NCBI RefSeq assembly: GCF_002575655.3
Contig: NC_053035.3
Span: 88,995,322 to 89,059,321 of the forward strand
Origin: Aegilops tauschii subsp. strangulata
Lineage: Eukaryota; Streptophyta; Magnoliopsida; Poales; Poaceae
Length of the DNA stretch: 64,000 nucleotides
Direction of reading: 5' to 3'
This document shows, one piece after another, positions 32,466 through 44,962 of this stretch (its first letter is position 1; every line of letters starts with the position of its first letter). Below the pieces are notes generated by a model. It saw nothing but the letters and a program-made list of their open reading frames with translations, ran no database searches and had not been told where the DNA came from. Position numbers and translations under genes: made by a program.

Positions 32466-34751
32466 TTGTTACCCCAAAATTTTCAAGCTCAAGTATCTTT
32501 TGTCTCACCTGCTTTGAAACTCCCGCTTCTTCAACCCGCGTCGCGCCTTGTTATCCTGAAATTTGGACGCGCGCAAGAACTCCCTCCTCATCCGAAATCG
32601 CTCCCGGAGCCTAGACATGCGAAATCCCCCTTCTACCCCTCAGCCGGAAATGAAGCTCCACGTCGCGGTGTCAAAACCGGTGGGGGTACGCTGGTAACTT
32701 ACCCTACATTTTGGACAAGCGCGTCCCTAAGCTTGGCTCCCCCTCCCCCTCCCCCCGCCCCCATTAGTACATGAGGCCACCAAAACCCGCGAAACCCCAT
32801 GCTCCTCCATCGGCCTCCCAACCGCCACCCAGCCAGAGACTCTTCACCGACTACGTCGTCCACCGCAACTGCTCGCCATCCCTCATCCACCGCACCAGAT
32901 GAGAATCCGTTGTCGATCTCATCGTCCCGCCGGATCAGCCGCGCCGTCCTCCACCTCCAAGGAGCTGCCTCGACGTTCGCCTCGTCTATCGCGCCACCTC
33001 AATCCCCACAGCGCCGTCTTGACCTGCCCCACCGGAACCGCAGCACCCTCACCAATTCCTCTGATGAAGCCGAGGCCAACTCGGCGCCACCAAGGAGGTT
33101 CTGCACTCACCGCTGCATTTTATCTTTTATTCGATCTCACAGGGCTGCCGGTGCTCGATACCGATCAAACATGGCGTGTCTCCATCAACGGCGCCATCGC
33201 CGGCCACATCATCCACGGCGTCTCTCCCCCATGTCGTTGCTTCCTCGGCGGTGACTTCCACAACGGCACTAGCTATAGCTACTCCGGCTCTCGCTCGCGC
33301 TGCGGCTCTGTTCTTGCTATCGGTCGCGCTGCTGCACTGCTCCTGCTTTCATTCATGCTACTGCTCTGCTCTTGCTCTCGCTTGCGCTGCTACTGCTGCT
33401 GCACGACCTCCGGCAGCTACAGGAGTTGCTGCTTTAGCACTCGCTCGCGGTGCTACTGCATGACTCGCTCTTTGCTAGTGCGTTCCCTGCTCGAGCGTCT
33501 GCTGATTTAGATCACTGCTTCTCTGCTACTAGTGCTCGAACGCCCTAAATATCTATTGCAATGCTCTGTTACTAGTTCAATCAGTTTCGACAGTAAAATT
33601 CAGTTTTGACTGTGAAGTTCATTTTCTTCGGTTAAGTTTAGAGTGAAAAGTACTTACAGCATCTGTCGGAGCGGCCGTGGCGCGCCTGATGCGTTTTACA
33701 TCTAGCACTTTTTGGTAATGTATTTTACATCATCTATTGCAGATGATATTAGGGTCCCACTTCAGATTAACGTTGTCTGTCTTGTCATGCTTCAGCCTCA
33801 TCGCCGTACACCTTAGTGGAGCTGCTCCAACGACGGAACCGTCCATCACAGCGGAGCAGTACCCTCGGCGCCGTTTCCAGAGGCCTCGGATCTTCTTCCC
33901 TGCCTTCGACAGTCACACCAGCATCATCACCATCCTCCACGTCCAACCCAATGACGATGAGGTCCACAAGGCTATGCCAAAGAGGTTGTACACTCGTCGC
34001 ATCACTTTGTTTCTCCATTCCTCTATTCTTCCAATTCATGTGAGCCAAACACCCAGGTTGACTTAAATCCTATGTTTCCAAATGCTCTGTTTTGCCCGTG
34101 CATTCCTATCATATTCCTGTGTTTTTCCTGTCCCTGCATTTATAGAATCCTCCAATTCTAAGGAGCCCTTACAGATTTACTTCATTTTCAGATAGGCGTC
34201 GAAGAAAACTCTGTGTGTTATGTCCTGCTCCTGCCATGCCGTCATCCACCCCACCTGAGGTGCACCATCGACAGAAGCGTTCACTGCAGCAGAGATCCCC
34301 CTGTAGACTTCCTTTCACCGCCTCAGATCATCTTCCCCATTGCCGGCAGCCACGCCAACTGCATTACCATCATCGACTGAGCAGATGAACCTGAGGACTA
34401 CACAGTTCCGGAAGAGAGGTCGCAGTCTTTCATGTTTGCTTACGTTATACATCGGTTATTATTGCCTGCTACTTTATCGTTCAATCTTGAGTTCTGAATT
34501 GCCCATGGGTCTCATATCGAGCCAGCAACGAATAGTATCTGTCTACTATCTGGTTCATCTAGGGTCTTCTATGTGGTTCATGTTGGGTGGGCAACAAACA
34601 ATAATTGATCCATTGTCTATCTTTTTAAACTGGAGCTATAATATACCTGCTATCATTAGTTTTGGATCCATCCACTCGTTTGCTACCATCAGTCTTGATT
34701 TTTGCATGCACCCCTTAGTCCTTACAAAATTTAACTATTTTTTTATTATGC

Positions 34752-36720
34752 ATGTCAGATATTGTACACAATCGTACTGAACATGTAGAGAAAAAGAGAA
34801 GACCGTTGCATGCGAATATAATGTCATGCAGACGCCGCTCCATGGTGGGTGAAGTGCCCCCTCCTGCATTTCCAGATTGTATTCCAGAGGAAGATAACTG
34901 TTTAGATGGAGATTCAGAAGGAGCCGACCACGCCTGTTTACCACCTGAGCTGTTTGCTCTAACCTGGCATGCTGATGTTGGTCATATCATGCATATGGCG
35001 CCTTGCATTGCTTACATTATACATCTTATATGTAATCAGCTTAGTTTAGATTTGCTTTGTGTGAATGCCACCTGTTTGGTTTCTATATCATACTCCCACA
35101 TTCCTAAATATTTGTCTTTTTAGACATTTCAACAAGTGACTACATACGGAACAAAATGAGTGAATCTACACTCTAAAATATGTCTATATACATCCGTATG
35201 TGGTAGTCCATTTGAAATCTCTAAATACACAAATATTTAGGAACGGAGGGAGTATATGGGAATTATGCAATGCCATCTTCTTTAGCCAGGCATCATATAC
35301 GTGAATCATGCAATGCCATCCTGTTTAGCCAGTCATCGTATATGTGAATTGTATTGTGCCATATTTTTTTCCATAATGTATCCCATTTGTCCACAATGTT
35401 TATACATTCATCTACTCTTCCTATGCATCAGCCATTTGAGTCGGTCATGGGAAAATCTGGAGTGAAAACAAGGTCTTCTGAGCAGTCAGTGCTACCTGTC
35501 GGTGCAGATTTCTTGCTGGTTACAGATAGCTCCTCAGAGGAGGATTCAAAGAGAGATGACCAGTCGTATTCCCCCCCCCCCGAGGTGCATGCTCTAACTT
35601 GGATGGGTTATATTGCTCATATCATGCATATGGTGTCTTGCATTGCCATGCCATCTGCTTAGATTAGACATGCTTTGTGTGAATGCCTCCTGTTTGCTTT
35701 CTATATCAGATATGTGAATTATGCAATGCCAAGTTTTTCAGCCAGTTATCATATATGTGAATTATGCACCGCCATGGAGCCAGGCATCATATATGTGAAT
35801 TATCTCATGCCATCTTTTTTTTATTACGTATTCCATTTGTCGACAATCTGTGTATATTGAACTACTCTTCATGTGTATCAGCCATTTGAGCCGGTTATGG
35901 AAAAATCTGGAGTGAAAACAAGGTCTTCAGAGCAGGCAATGGTACCTGTTGAAGCATATATCTCGATGGTTACATGGAGCTCCTCAGAGGAGGATTCAGA
36001 GAAAGATGACCAGTCCTATATCCCACCTAAGGTGTATGCTCTAAGTTGCAATGTTTATATTTCTCATATGATGCATATGGTGTCTTGCATTGCTTAGTTT
36101 AGACATCATATGCACAATATTGAATTCTATCTGCTTAGTTTAGAGATCATACATGCGAGTGCCAGCTGCTTAGTATATGAATCAATTATGTCAATTATAT
36201 CATGCCATCCTGTATACTTAGACAACATGTATGTGAATTATTTCATCCCAACCTATTTTAGAAATACATCATATAGTTTTGTCATGTCATCCTATTTAGG
36301 TACTCATCATATGTTGAATTATGTCATTATATCCTGTTAAGTTATCCATCATATATCTGAAACTGTGTCATGCTATCCTGTTTAGTTAGGCATCATATAT
36401 GTGAAATTGTGTTATGCTGTCCTGTTTGGTTAGACAACATATATGTGAATTACCACATCTGTCTATCATACAATGTCTGTATGTTCAATTTCTTTTCTTG
36501 TCTATCAGCCATTTTAATTGGAGGGGGTGATGGCAGTATCTATGGGAGCAAAAACCCGTTCTTCAGAAAAGACAGTGCTACCCGTCGATGCAGATAGAAC
36601 CATGGTTGTACTGGCCCACAAACTAGCCCCACAACACATAATCGAGACTCTTCTAGATTGCACACTTACACAGTTGGGCAGAGAACCAGCTACAACCCAT
36701 CCCAGCGGATAGTAACCCAC
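34752..36720 (+). repeat. Repeated exon-intron units in the CACTA accessory gene
   Basis: Two clear copies encode PFE(S/P)VM(G/E)KSGVKTRSSEQ, then SSSEEDS(K/E)(R/K)DDQSY and (V/A)(H/Y)ALT-like ends, near 35430 and 35885. Partial relatives are at 34800-34980 (DSEGADHACLPPELFALTW) and 36520 (GAKTRSSEKTVLPVDAD). The intervening DNA repeats ATATATGTGAATTATG(C/T)(A/C)ATGCCATC many times. The unit is roughly 450-650 bp. Confidence 0.75.
35093..35252. mobile_element. Stowaway MITE, 160 bp
   Basis: Ends CTCCCACATTCCTAAATATT and AATATTTAGGAACGGAGGGAG, in a TA duplication (35091-35092, 35253-35254). It is inserted in the intron-like DNA between two exon repeats. Confidence 0.93.
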
Positions 36721-38029
36721 TTATAGTTGACAAAGCACCATGTCCACCACAGAGTACCCCCACACGAGCAGTTTGTAAAGCTACTGCAGTGCCCAAAGCA
36801 CGAAGACCACCACAGCTAACCCAAACTCCACGTTTAAAGCAGAAGAGCAACTGTTCTCAGGTCAGATTCCATAGCTATGGTCCATACTCCTTTGCTGTTG
36901 CATCACTGTATTTACTCATACCAACTACTTTCGAATTTGAAGGATCCAATTGAAACTCCAATGGCGCAACAGGTATGTTTTAGACCTATTTCTTTAACTG
37001 GATTGCTGTTCTAACGTCTTGCTCTATGTTGATTTCAGTTTAAGTTGTATAAATAGTTATGTTCTCATGTGATGCACATTACAAGTGCTGCCAATGCCGT
37101 GTAGTTTCTCACACTTATATTCTGTCTATGCTGCTGTGTCTTAAAATATATGAGTTGAACTGTGTCTCTATCTTGATTAGGGAACATAAACTAGAATGAT
37201 ATGGACAATACAGTAACCATAGTACATAGATATATGTTTGTTTCTTGCTGTTATCCTATCCACCTTACTACTGAACCGGTTTATCAAAATGAGTTTCGTA
37301 TACTACAAGCTAAACTTGTGATGTGTCTGCTTGTTTCTCTTGTAGTATGCAAACAGAATATTGTAGAAGAGCACCCCACTATGCAATGGTAGAGAAAGTA
37401 ATGCAGATAAGGTTCAAGATAGTGAGACAACCCTGTTGGTCTCCAAGAAAGGTGAGAAAACACCACAGTCCTGCGTTGATGTAGTGTTCGAGTTACTGGC
37501 CAGTACCGCTGTCACAAGCTCTTCGAACTCGCTGCCTGAATCACTTCTGCTTCTTCAGTCTCAGCTACAAGCTGAAAGGCATTAGTCAGCTGTGATGCGG
37601 CAAGAAGCCGAAGGACTGAGGAAGTCCTTGCAGAAATCAGATGTGTACTTTCTTGTGCAATAGCAAGCGCTGGAGGATTTAAGCGCCAAACAAGAGAAAG
37701 TTAATAAGCTTGCTAAGCATCTTGCCAGCATTATGGGTACCCAGCATATTGTTTCTTGAACTCTTCTGAAGTGGTTTTAGTTCTGGACTTGTTTTGCTGT
37801 GGCATTTATATGCCGCTTTGTTCCCTATATTTGCACTCGTGGCGAACTTTGATGCCCAGTGGATATACTATGTGTAATAGCCGTGATAGCCTAGCATAAG
37901 TTGCTTGCTTACTTATTTCCGTGTTGTCTTGTTTATTTGTTTGCTTGTAGTCAGTGCAGTTCTTTTTCCGCGGTTTGCTAGTGGCTGCAATAACCTATTT
38001 TTAAAAACTAGACCACAATAACCATGGGC

Positions 38030-39338
38030 TAATATTTACTGTAGTGACACTGGGCCTCCTACGGGCCGTAGAAACAGTGGGCCTTCTACGGACTGTAGAA
38101 ACAGTAGGCCTCCTACGGGCCGTAGAAAAAATGGGCCTTCTATGGGCCGTAGAAACAATGGGCCTGCTACAGGCCATATCATCAATGGAACTTATACGGG
38201 CCGTATGATCGATTGGCCAAACATGGGCCAATAACAGGCCGCATTATGGCCGTAAACGGGCTAGAGCTGGAATCGTCCGTTCATGGGCCGACCATAACGG
38301 GCCATCGTTAATAGGCCGTATTTCATGACGCTATGAAAACGGCCCAACGTATTAACGGACCACAAACGGGCCGACTGTAACCACGGGCTGAATTTGGACC
38401 ACAAGCAGAAAATGACAGTAACGGGCCGTAAGTAAACGAATGCTGGAAATGAGCCCAAGAATAAATGGGCTCTAAGAAGGCCGAAAGTTAACATGGGCTG
38501 GAAACGGCCCAACGGAATAACGGGCCGTTAATGGGTATAAAGTGATACACTGTTCATTACGGGCCAGTTTCACCACGGGCCGTTAATGGGTGTAAAGTGA
38601 TACACTGTTCATTACGGGCCAGTTTCACCACAGGCCGTTAATAGGCCAAGATTTACATAGGGCCTCATATGGGCCGAAAGACGTCATGGGCCACACATGG
38701 GCCAGAAGTGAAAACAGGCTGGAATCATATTGGATGGCCCAGATGACGCTACTGGGCCCAATTCAGATAGGGCGTAACGGGCCTTGGGTTAGCGGGCTAT
38801 AAATGGGATATATGCGAACAGGCCGTTAACAGGCTTTCCATTGGCCGGCCGCCACCTTTTGACCAAGTCAAACGGGCCAGCCTTTTCACAGGAATGGGCC
38901 TCTGTTGGGCCGTGCCATGTGTCGACGTATCATAGGCGGCTTCTGTCCAATGAGTGGATGACATCTGTCCCAACGATGAGCCGACACGTGTTCCTCCAGC
39001 CAATGATGATTTTACACGTGGAAAATCCCCATTGGTCGGGGCTGTTAACGGGTTATCGGATCCAAAACCCGACCCGATAGCTTAATGGCGTTCCGTTACG
39101 GTGGATGCCACGTGTCGGTCACCCTTGACGATGCACTTCTGTGACGCGCGATTTATCGTCATGGAAGTGCACACTTCCGTGATGATAATTTTGGTAATGT
39201 CATGGAACACTTCTACGACAGCACAGGTATGACTATCCTGATTCTGTCATAAAATCGTCATGGATGTATATGCATGACAAAAAACGCGACCTACTGTGAC
39301 AAACACGTATCATCACGGAAGTGTATTTTTTTGTAGTG
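38030..39338. repeat. Subterminal repeat field and 3' terminus of the CACTA element
   Basis: About 27-bp units of TAGAAACA(G/A)TGGGCCT(T/C)CTACGGGCC occupy 38040-38170. A 56-bp tandem pair (GGGCCGTTAATGGGT(A/G)TAAA ... AGTTTCACCAC) lies at about 38521-38632. The last 200 bp carry short direct and inverted GGAAGTG / CACTTCC words. Such arrays are the presumed transposase-binding regions of CACTA elements. Confidence 0.8.
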
Positions 39339-42300
39339 CCTGGAGCTTCCTGGTGATCGACTGCATCTCACTGGGTTGCTGCCTCGTCGTGGTTCTCCTT
39401 AAATGCTTCGCAAACGCCGTGCCCGTGCCATGCTCAACTCTGCCCACCACTATAGCACTTCACAAGCTCGCTAGCGGTGCTCTAGAGCCCTCCCCTCGGC
39501 TATATAAGCGTGCCCCGAGCCCTCCCGCATCTCATCCACTCCCCATTTGCCTCCCTCGACCACCAGAGTCGCCCGATCTCACCGGAGTTCGCCTCTGATC
39601 GCCATGGCCGCCTCGGTCTCTTCTTGATTCCGGCGAGCATAGTCCACCTCTTCTCCTCTAGCCACCTCCAACGTGTTCCTATCCTTCCCGCGGTCCTCCC
39701 ACCCCACTCGTTCGACATCGGAGTGCCTCTGGCCGCGCCTCCCCACGCTTGGCCGCCGCCTCTGCCGTTCGGCCTCCAGCTCGTCCGGTCGTCTCGAGCC
39801 TCCTCGTGCATCCCCGACCTCACCAGAGCGCTCCCCCTCATCCTCGCGGCTCGACCCACCCCTGGCCCCCTCTCCGGAGCCCCTGCTTCGCCGAGTACCT
39901 CCATCGCCCGAGCTCTCTGTAGCCTCCCCGGTCGCCGCGTCTCACCGCCTCTCCACCACTCTCCGGCGCCTCCTTTGCCTCTGAATGGGTGCAGTGCTCC
40001 GCCCTTAAGCCGTCGGTGCCTGCGCCTTGGTTTGAGGTGGCCGGAGCAGTCCGCTCCATCACCGGCGCTCGCCCCCTGTTCTTCTCTGTTGCCAACCACC
40101 ACCGCAGCTCCAGACCTCCCCCGCGCCTCTTCTCTCTTGGAGCGGGTGCGGCGTCGCCCCGCACACCCGCCGGTGTGCTCGGCCGGGCCGGAGCTGGCCT
40201 GAGCCGGCCGCCACGTCGCCAACAGCGCCTCTGTCTCCCTCCCCTGTTCTCTGTCGCGAGCGAGCACGGGAGGAGGAAAACAAAGATCGATTGGCCCCCC
40301 CTGCTGGTGGTCCCCACGCGTCAGTGGCCCAGCCACCTCTGCCCACGTGGCAAGTGGACACGATTTTCACAGAGTACGTTTCCTCTTTTCTGAAAGCGTT
40401 CTTTACTTCTACTTCGGCTCGGAATACGTTTTCTGTGTCGGAGAGCATATTTCTTATTCTACGCCTCTGCCTTATCCAGTCAGGGACCTGTTTGCTGAAG
40501 AAATATTCATAGATTGGTCCTTCTTCTTCCACACCTTATAACTCTGCAACCTAACTCCGATCGAGGTGAAACCAGCGCTCACTTTTTCGTCTCGTCGAGC
40601 TCTATCTTTTGGTAACATTTTCACTAGGTGGTAACATAGTGAAAATGAGCATTTTGCCCTTGCCACTAATCAGCCCCTCCGAGAGAGAACCGTCCAGCGT
40701 TTCGTTCCGCGGCTTCACCACACTTCTTCCCGGAGTCTCCGTCACCCCCAGGCAAGCCACAACAACCACTTGCATGATAGTCATGCAGTAGCCATGGTTT
40801 TCAACTTGAATATTTTATAAATGTTTGCTTGTTTTGATACGATTATCGTTGTTTCGGTGATGCTTATAGATCTGTGTTCACTTTCATGATATGATCTTCT
40901 GCATCTTGTATTATTGTTACATGTCATGCTTGATAGTAGTAGCAGTGTGTTCTTTCGGATGCATGTTTATGAGCTGTTATCTAGTGCCATTGCTATGCAT
41001 ATTACTTTGTATCCTGCTGGTTATATGCTTACTTGGTAGTATTCTGGATGAGTTCTTGCATGTTATTTATTTATGATTCTAGTGGTCATGATATGATCAT
41101 GTGTGATGTTATGCTCGTCAGCTTACCATACTCATTTAGTTAATGTTTCATTATGGTTATGCTCGATGAATATGTTGCACCTCCATGCCTATGTTGATTC
41201 ATGTTCATGCATCGTTGTTGCATCATGTGATTTTAATATGACTCAGCTTATTGCATTCAAGTTTAACCAGACTTAATTGAACTTGAACAACTGTTGGCTG
41301 AGTCATGCTACCACCATATCAAACTGACCAGTGCAACTACACTTACATTTATGGGAAGGTCCTAACTGGGTCTATTGTCGTGCCTCTCGCCGGTGCCTCC
41401 AATGAGGGAAGGTTATGGGCGCGCGCTACCCTAATCAGGTAGGCGTACATACGCCTTGTGTGCCCGTAGTTGGATGATAAGCGCTTTTATCCCCGTTTGG
41501 GACCGTTTTTGCCACGATGGTGGCCGTTTTGCCACGACAGTGGCCGTTGGTGCCTTTGGTAGGCACGGGGCCACCCAGGACTAAGCCCAATGGGGAGTGA
41601 GTCGGAGTGGCCGGGAGAGTGTCATGGCAGTAGGACGATTTTGTCGGAATGCCGCTGGTCCACCCTACTGGGAGTGCGAGGCCATGGGTTCCGTGGTGTG
41701 GGTACAGTGTACTAACCTCTGCAGAGTGTATATTAAATCTATCGATAGCCGCGCCCGGATAAGGGCCCAGTTCGTAGTTGGTCACACTGTGGGTCAACAG
41801 TAAAAATAATAATGTGATTAATAACAACCCCGATTCGATGATGAGATAAGTTGGTTCTGTAATCCGTGAATGATCACCGTTTGGTTACGAGGTAACCCGT
41901 TGAGCCAAGAGTGGTTCTGTTTGTGATCTGTGAATGATCACCGTTTGGTTACGAGGTAACCCGTTGAGCCCAAAGTGGTTCCGTTTGTGATCCGTGAATG
42001 ATCACCGTGGTATCGAGGATACCGAGTTGTTGGATATTCGTGATGTTGTGCGAAAATCGTAGGTAAAGATCAAGCTCCTTGTGGTCATTTAATGATTACT
42101 ACGGTATTGTTTATACCAAGCTTGATTTGATCCTGAGATGATCGTGTAATGTCCGAGGTTGGTAAGTGATCGATATGATGGTTACGAGGCAACCCGAGCA
42201 GAATAAGTTGGTGCATGATAATGTCAGCATGTTGTATGATAGTGTCATCATGTTTATATGTCCGTGCCTTGCTCATATTGTTCTAGCTGTATCATGTTTA

Positions 42301-42808
42301 TGTTGTTCGTGCCATGTTTTCTTGATGAGCTCATGATAATTCCTGCTTAACCTGTAATTGCCATGCTGTTGTTTGTCTTGAATGCTTCTGGTTAATGTGA
42401 GCTTGCAAGTACATTCAATGTATTGACCTGTCATGTCATGCCAGTTTGCAGGTCGTGCCTGGATTGCTTGCTTGTTTGGTGTAGATTCCTGTGTTCGCGA
42501 GCTAGGATAAACATTCCCGCCAGAGTCCCTGCGGATTGGAGTCCATCAGAGCCATTCGTTGTTCCGCTGCCAGTAGTTGTTCCGCTGCCTCGAGTTGTTA
42601 TGCTGCTTGTATAGATCAAGCGTGGTTGGCGTAGTGTCGCCGTGCCGATGTTATTTCTTGTAATATCGGACACCTTGTATTCATATTCGTGTAGTAATAG
42701 AGAGCTGGTTGATTCTATGCTAAGCAGTGCCGTATTCCAGAAGACTTCACCTCGATCTCTGGGCTGGAATACGGGGCGTTCCGGTTTTCTCTGAGCTGGG
42801 GTGCCACA
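39339..42808 (+). repeat. Truncated gypsy LTR, plus orientation
   Basis: The right end GGGGTGCCACA closes at 42808 directly inside the antisense gene remnant that follows. A TATA box (TATATAAG) lies at 39501, then a GC-rich block (39.54-40.35 kb), then a long tail including a PyCCCAGGCAAGCC segment and 2-3 direct copies of ATCACCGTTTGGTTACGAGG (41.86-42.01 kb). This layout matches the chromovirus LTRs at 10380 and 19911. The expected TG start is missing: the sequence begins at the CACTA terminus (39338), so it is truncated or split by that element. Solo LTR or truncated element cannot be decided. Confidence 0.65.
39501..39508 (+). promoter_or_regulatory. LTR TATA box
   Basis: TATATAAG in CTCGGCTATATAAGCGTG, followed by a C-rich leader, the likely transcription start region of the truncated LTR. 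Confidence 0.65.
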
Positions 42809-44769
42809 CCCCGACCCGGCGGAACCCAAAGGAAAGCACTTTCTAGAGAAGGACTCTTCCAGGTGCTGCGCTTCGAGCAACGTACTGCGCCGCTCCAGGG
42901 CAAGGGTGCGGTCACGCTCCTGGAGCGTCTTCTCCGGATCGGCGACCTTGGCAAGGGTCGTCTTCAACTCGGTGTCCTTGTCCTCGGCCGCCTTCTCGGC
43001 CTCCTCGCGACGGCGGGTTTCCCTCTGACGGGTCTCCTCCGCGGCGGCCGCGAGCGCCTTCAAGCGCTCCACCTCGGCCTGGAGCTGGCCCTTGTCGTCG
43101 GCCAGCTTTCCGTGTTACTGATCCACCTCGCCAAGGGCCTGCTGCGCCTCCACAACCTTGGCGGCTTCTGCCTTAAGGCATTCCACCTCGGCCTCGAGAC
43201 GGCTCTTGTCGCCCGCCAGCTGCTCCTGCAGACGGAGGGCCTCGCCGAGCGCCCGACAGGCTCCCGCCGCCTCCGCCTTCGCCTTCGCCACCTCGGCCTC
43301 AAGCCGGCCGGCATCGGCGACAAGCCGATCGTAATGGAGGCCAGCACGAATCAGCCGGGTTCTCCAAGACAGCACCTCGACTGCATAAAAAAGATTCAGA
43401 AACAAAGTACCAGTTTAAGATTCGACCCAACTGCTACGCAGTTCGCCCGAACCTCGGGGGCTACACCAAGTGGGTGCGCTAGCGTGCCCCCACTAAAAAA
43501 GAGCACGCAAGAAAATCACCTGCCGCGGCGCGGAGCTCCTCCTCCTTGACGGTGAGCTGCTCGTTGAGCTGCCGGTGCGTCTCCAGAAGCCGATTGAAGA
43601 CACCAATTTAAGATTCAACCCAACTGCTACGTATTTGGCTCGAATCTCGGAGGCTACACCCAGTGGGTGCGCTAGCGCGCCCCCACACGGAAGAAGCAAC
43701 CAAAAGAAAAACAGAAGCCAAGGGAAAACTTACAAACACGGCGCGCTCCAGCTCCCATGTCTGCTCCACCTCGGCCTGGGCGAAGGCCTGGATCCGGTCC
43801 GTCCGCCCTCGCAGGCGCCGGGTCAGGGCGGCCATGGCGCCTCCTCTTGGTTCGGAGGCCCAAAGAACACCTCGTCGGTCCCGCTCCGCGCCGGCTGCGA
43901 CCCGACGACCCGGCGACCCCTGGCCTGGGCACCAGCGCGTGCTCTCCGCTGTCCGCCTCCCCCGTGGCCGGCGCCTTCTCTAGCACCCTCTCCGGCACCG
44001 TCACCGGTTCGGTGGCCGGAGTGGACCACGGCTCCACCACCAGCAGCGTCTCACTCGTCGGTGCCAGAGGCGCTCCCTCTGGCGCCATCCGCGGTGCCTC
44101 CTCCAAGACAGTGTCACTGCCGCCTTAGTCGGCCCCCGTGCGCTCGACCACATCAGCCCGCGCCGGGGTGTCGTCCCCAACGACCACGACCTCCCGGTCG
44201 TGGTCCGTCACATCTGCACGACCGCCTTGGCTGCGCTCCCCCTCCGACGACGGCACGAAGACTGTCGCCGCCGCCATCGTCCCTGCCAGCATCTCCGGCC
44301 ACGCCGGCTCGTGCCCATGTCGCCGCGGCGTTAACCCAGGCATGGGACGACGCCGCCTCCAGCTCCGCCTTGGCCCGGTTCCGGTCCCGCCAGGCCAGGC
44401 CTTTGGCATCGGCTGGGTCCAGACCGAGGTCCGGATCCACTTGATCCTCCTCCTCGTCCCGGTCGACGGTGCTGGACCGGCTTCTCCGGAACACGGTGCC
44501 CTCATTGGACGCGGCATCTGCCGCCGCCAACGCCAATGAGATCGGTGACCTGAAATCTAAAACGGAGTAAATTCGCAAGGGTCAAGCAGAGCCGCTCGGC
44601 CACTCGGATTCAAGCAAGAAAGGAACTCAACCCGGCACCACCGGAACGGCGGGCCTCGCCGGCCTCTTCTGTGAAACGCCGCGCCTCCTCTTGGCGGGCG
44701 GCATTGCGCCCCCGGCCCGGTTCGCCACGTGCTTCATAGCCGGGGCCCGCGGCGTGACGTTGTCCTTCC
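42809..44769 (-). pseudogene. Antisense coiled-coil gene of an older Tat-like gypsy copy, cut at both ends
   Basis: Reading leftward, exon-like segments encode a basic stretch (PPAKRRRGVSQKRPARPAVP, near 44700), an acidic Ala-rich region (44570-43740), MAALTRRLRGRTDRIQAFAQ (43835), RLLETHRQLNEQLTVKEEEL (about 43590-43520) and a long coiled coil (LVADAGRLEAEVAKAKAEAA ... EERQ-type heptads) down to 42809. Introns at 43381-43519 (GT-AG, 139 nt) and about 43604-43733 each contain the CTCGGGG(A/G)CTACACC block described in the findings. The second has a damaged acceptor (CGG where CAG is expected). The gene is truncated at 42808 by the LTR and at 44770 by the Angela LTR. It parallels the antisense gene at 57127-53332. 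Confidence 0.7.
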
Positions 44770-44962
44770 TATTGGAAATATGCCCTAGAGGCAATAATAA
44801 AATGGTTATTATTATATTTCCTTGTTCATGATAATTGTCTATTGTTCATGCTATAATTGTGTTATCCGGAAATCGTAATACATGTGTGAATACATAGGCC
44901 ACAACATGTCCCTAGTGAGCCTCTAGTTGACTAGCTCGTTGATCAATGGATGGTTACGGTTT
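44770..44962 (+). mobile_element. BARE1/Angela/WIS Copia LTR, first 193 bp
   Basis: TATTGGAAATATGCCCTAGA and GGCAATAATAAAATGGTTAT are the well-known start of the Angela/BARE1/WIS LTR, with the initial TG mutated to TA. The LTR is interrupted after GGTTT at 44958-44962 and resumes at 62977. Confidence 0.93.

Larger units (their letters stand above)
32772..37759 (+). pseudogene. Decayed multi-exon accessory gene of the CACTA element
   Basis: A first exon region begins near 32772 (MRPPKPAKPHAPPSASQPPP) but meets stops. Later exon-like islands are at 33770-34060, 34752-34990, 35420-35610, 35877-36070 and 36518-36720. The final one (about 37570-37759) reads QEAEGLRKSLQKSDVYFLVQ, then a stop, then EDLSAKQEKVNKLAKHLASI and GTQHIVS before TGA, a coiled-coil C-terminus I associate with CACTA accessory proteins. 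No transposase motif is visible. Exon borders are not reliable because of decay. Confidence 0.45.
32466..39338 (+). mobile_element. CACTA-type DNA transposon, right end preserved
   Basis: The right terminus at 39338 reads ...GTGTATTTTTTTGTAGTG, the complement of a CACTACAAAAAAATACAC end. Subterminal repeats (CATGGAAGTG, TCACGGAAGTG, GTCATGGA) fill 39140-39338, preceded by a long field of GGGCC(G/A)T-type repeats (38040-38900) as in Triticeae CACTA elements. The left limit given is only where the accessory-gene-like sequence begins; I could not find the matching left terminus. No transposase is recognisable, so this is non-autonomous or internally deleted. Confidence 0.7.

Noticed and set aside
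39500..40336. 278-codon minus-strand frame and overlapping 230-codon plus-strand frame
   Set aside because: Lies in the GC-rich leader of an LTR with a plus-strand TATA box. Mutually overlapping frames lack any recognisable domain.
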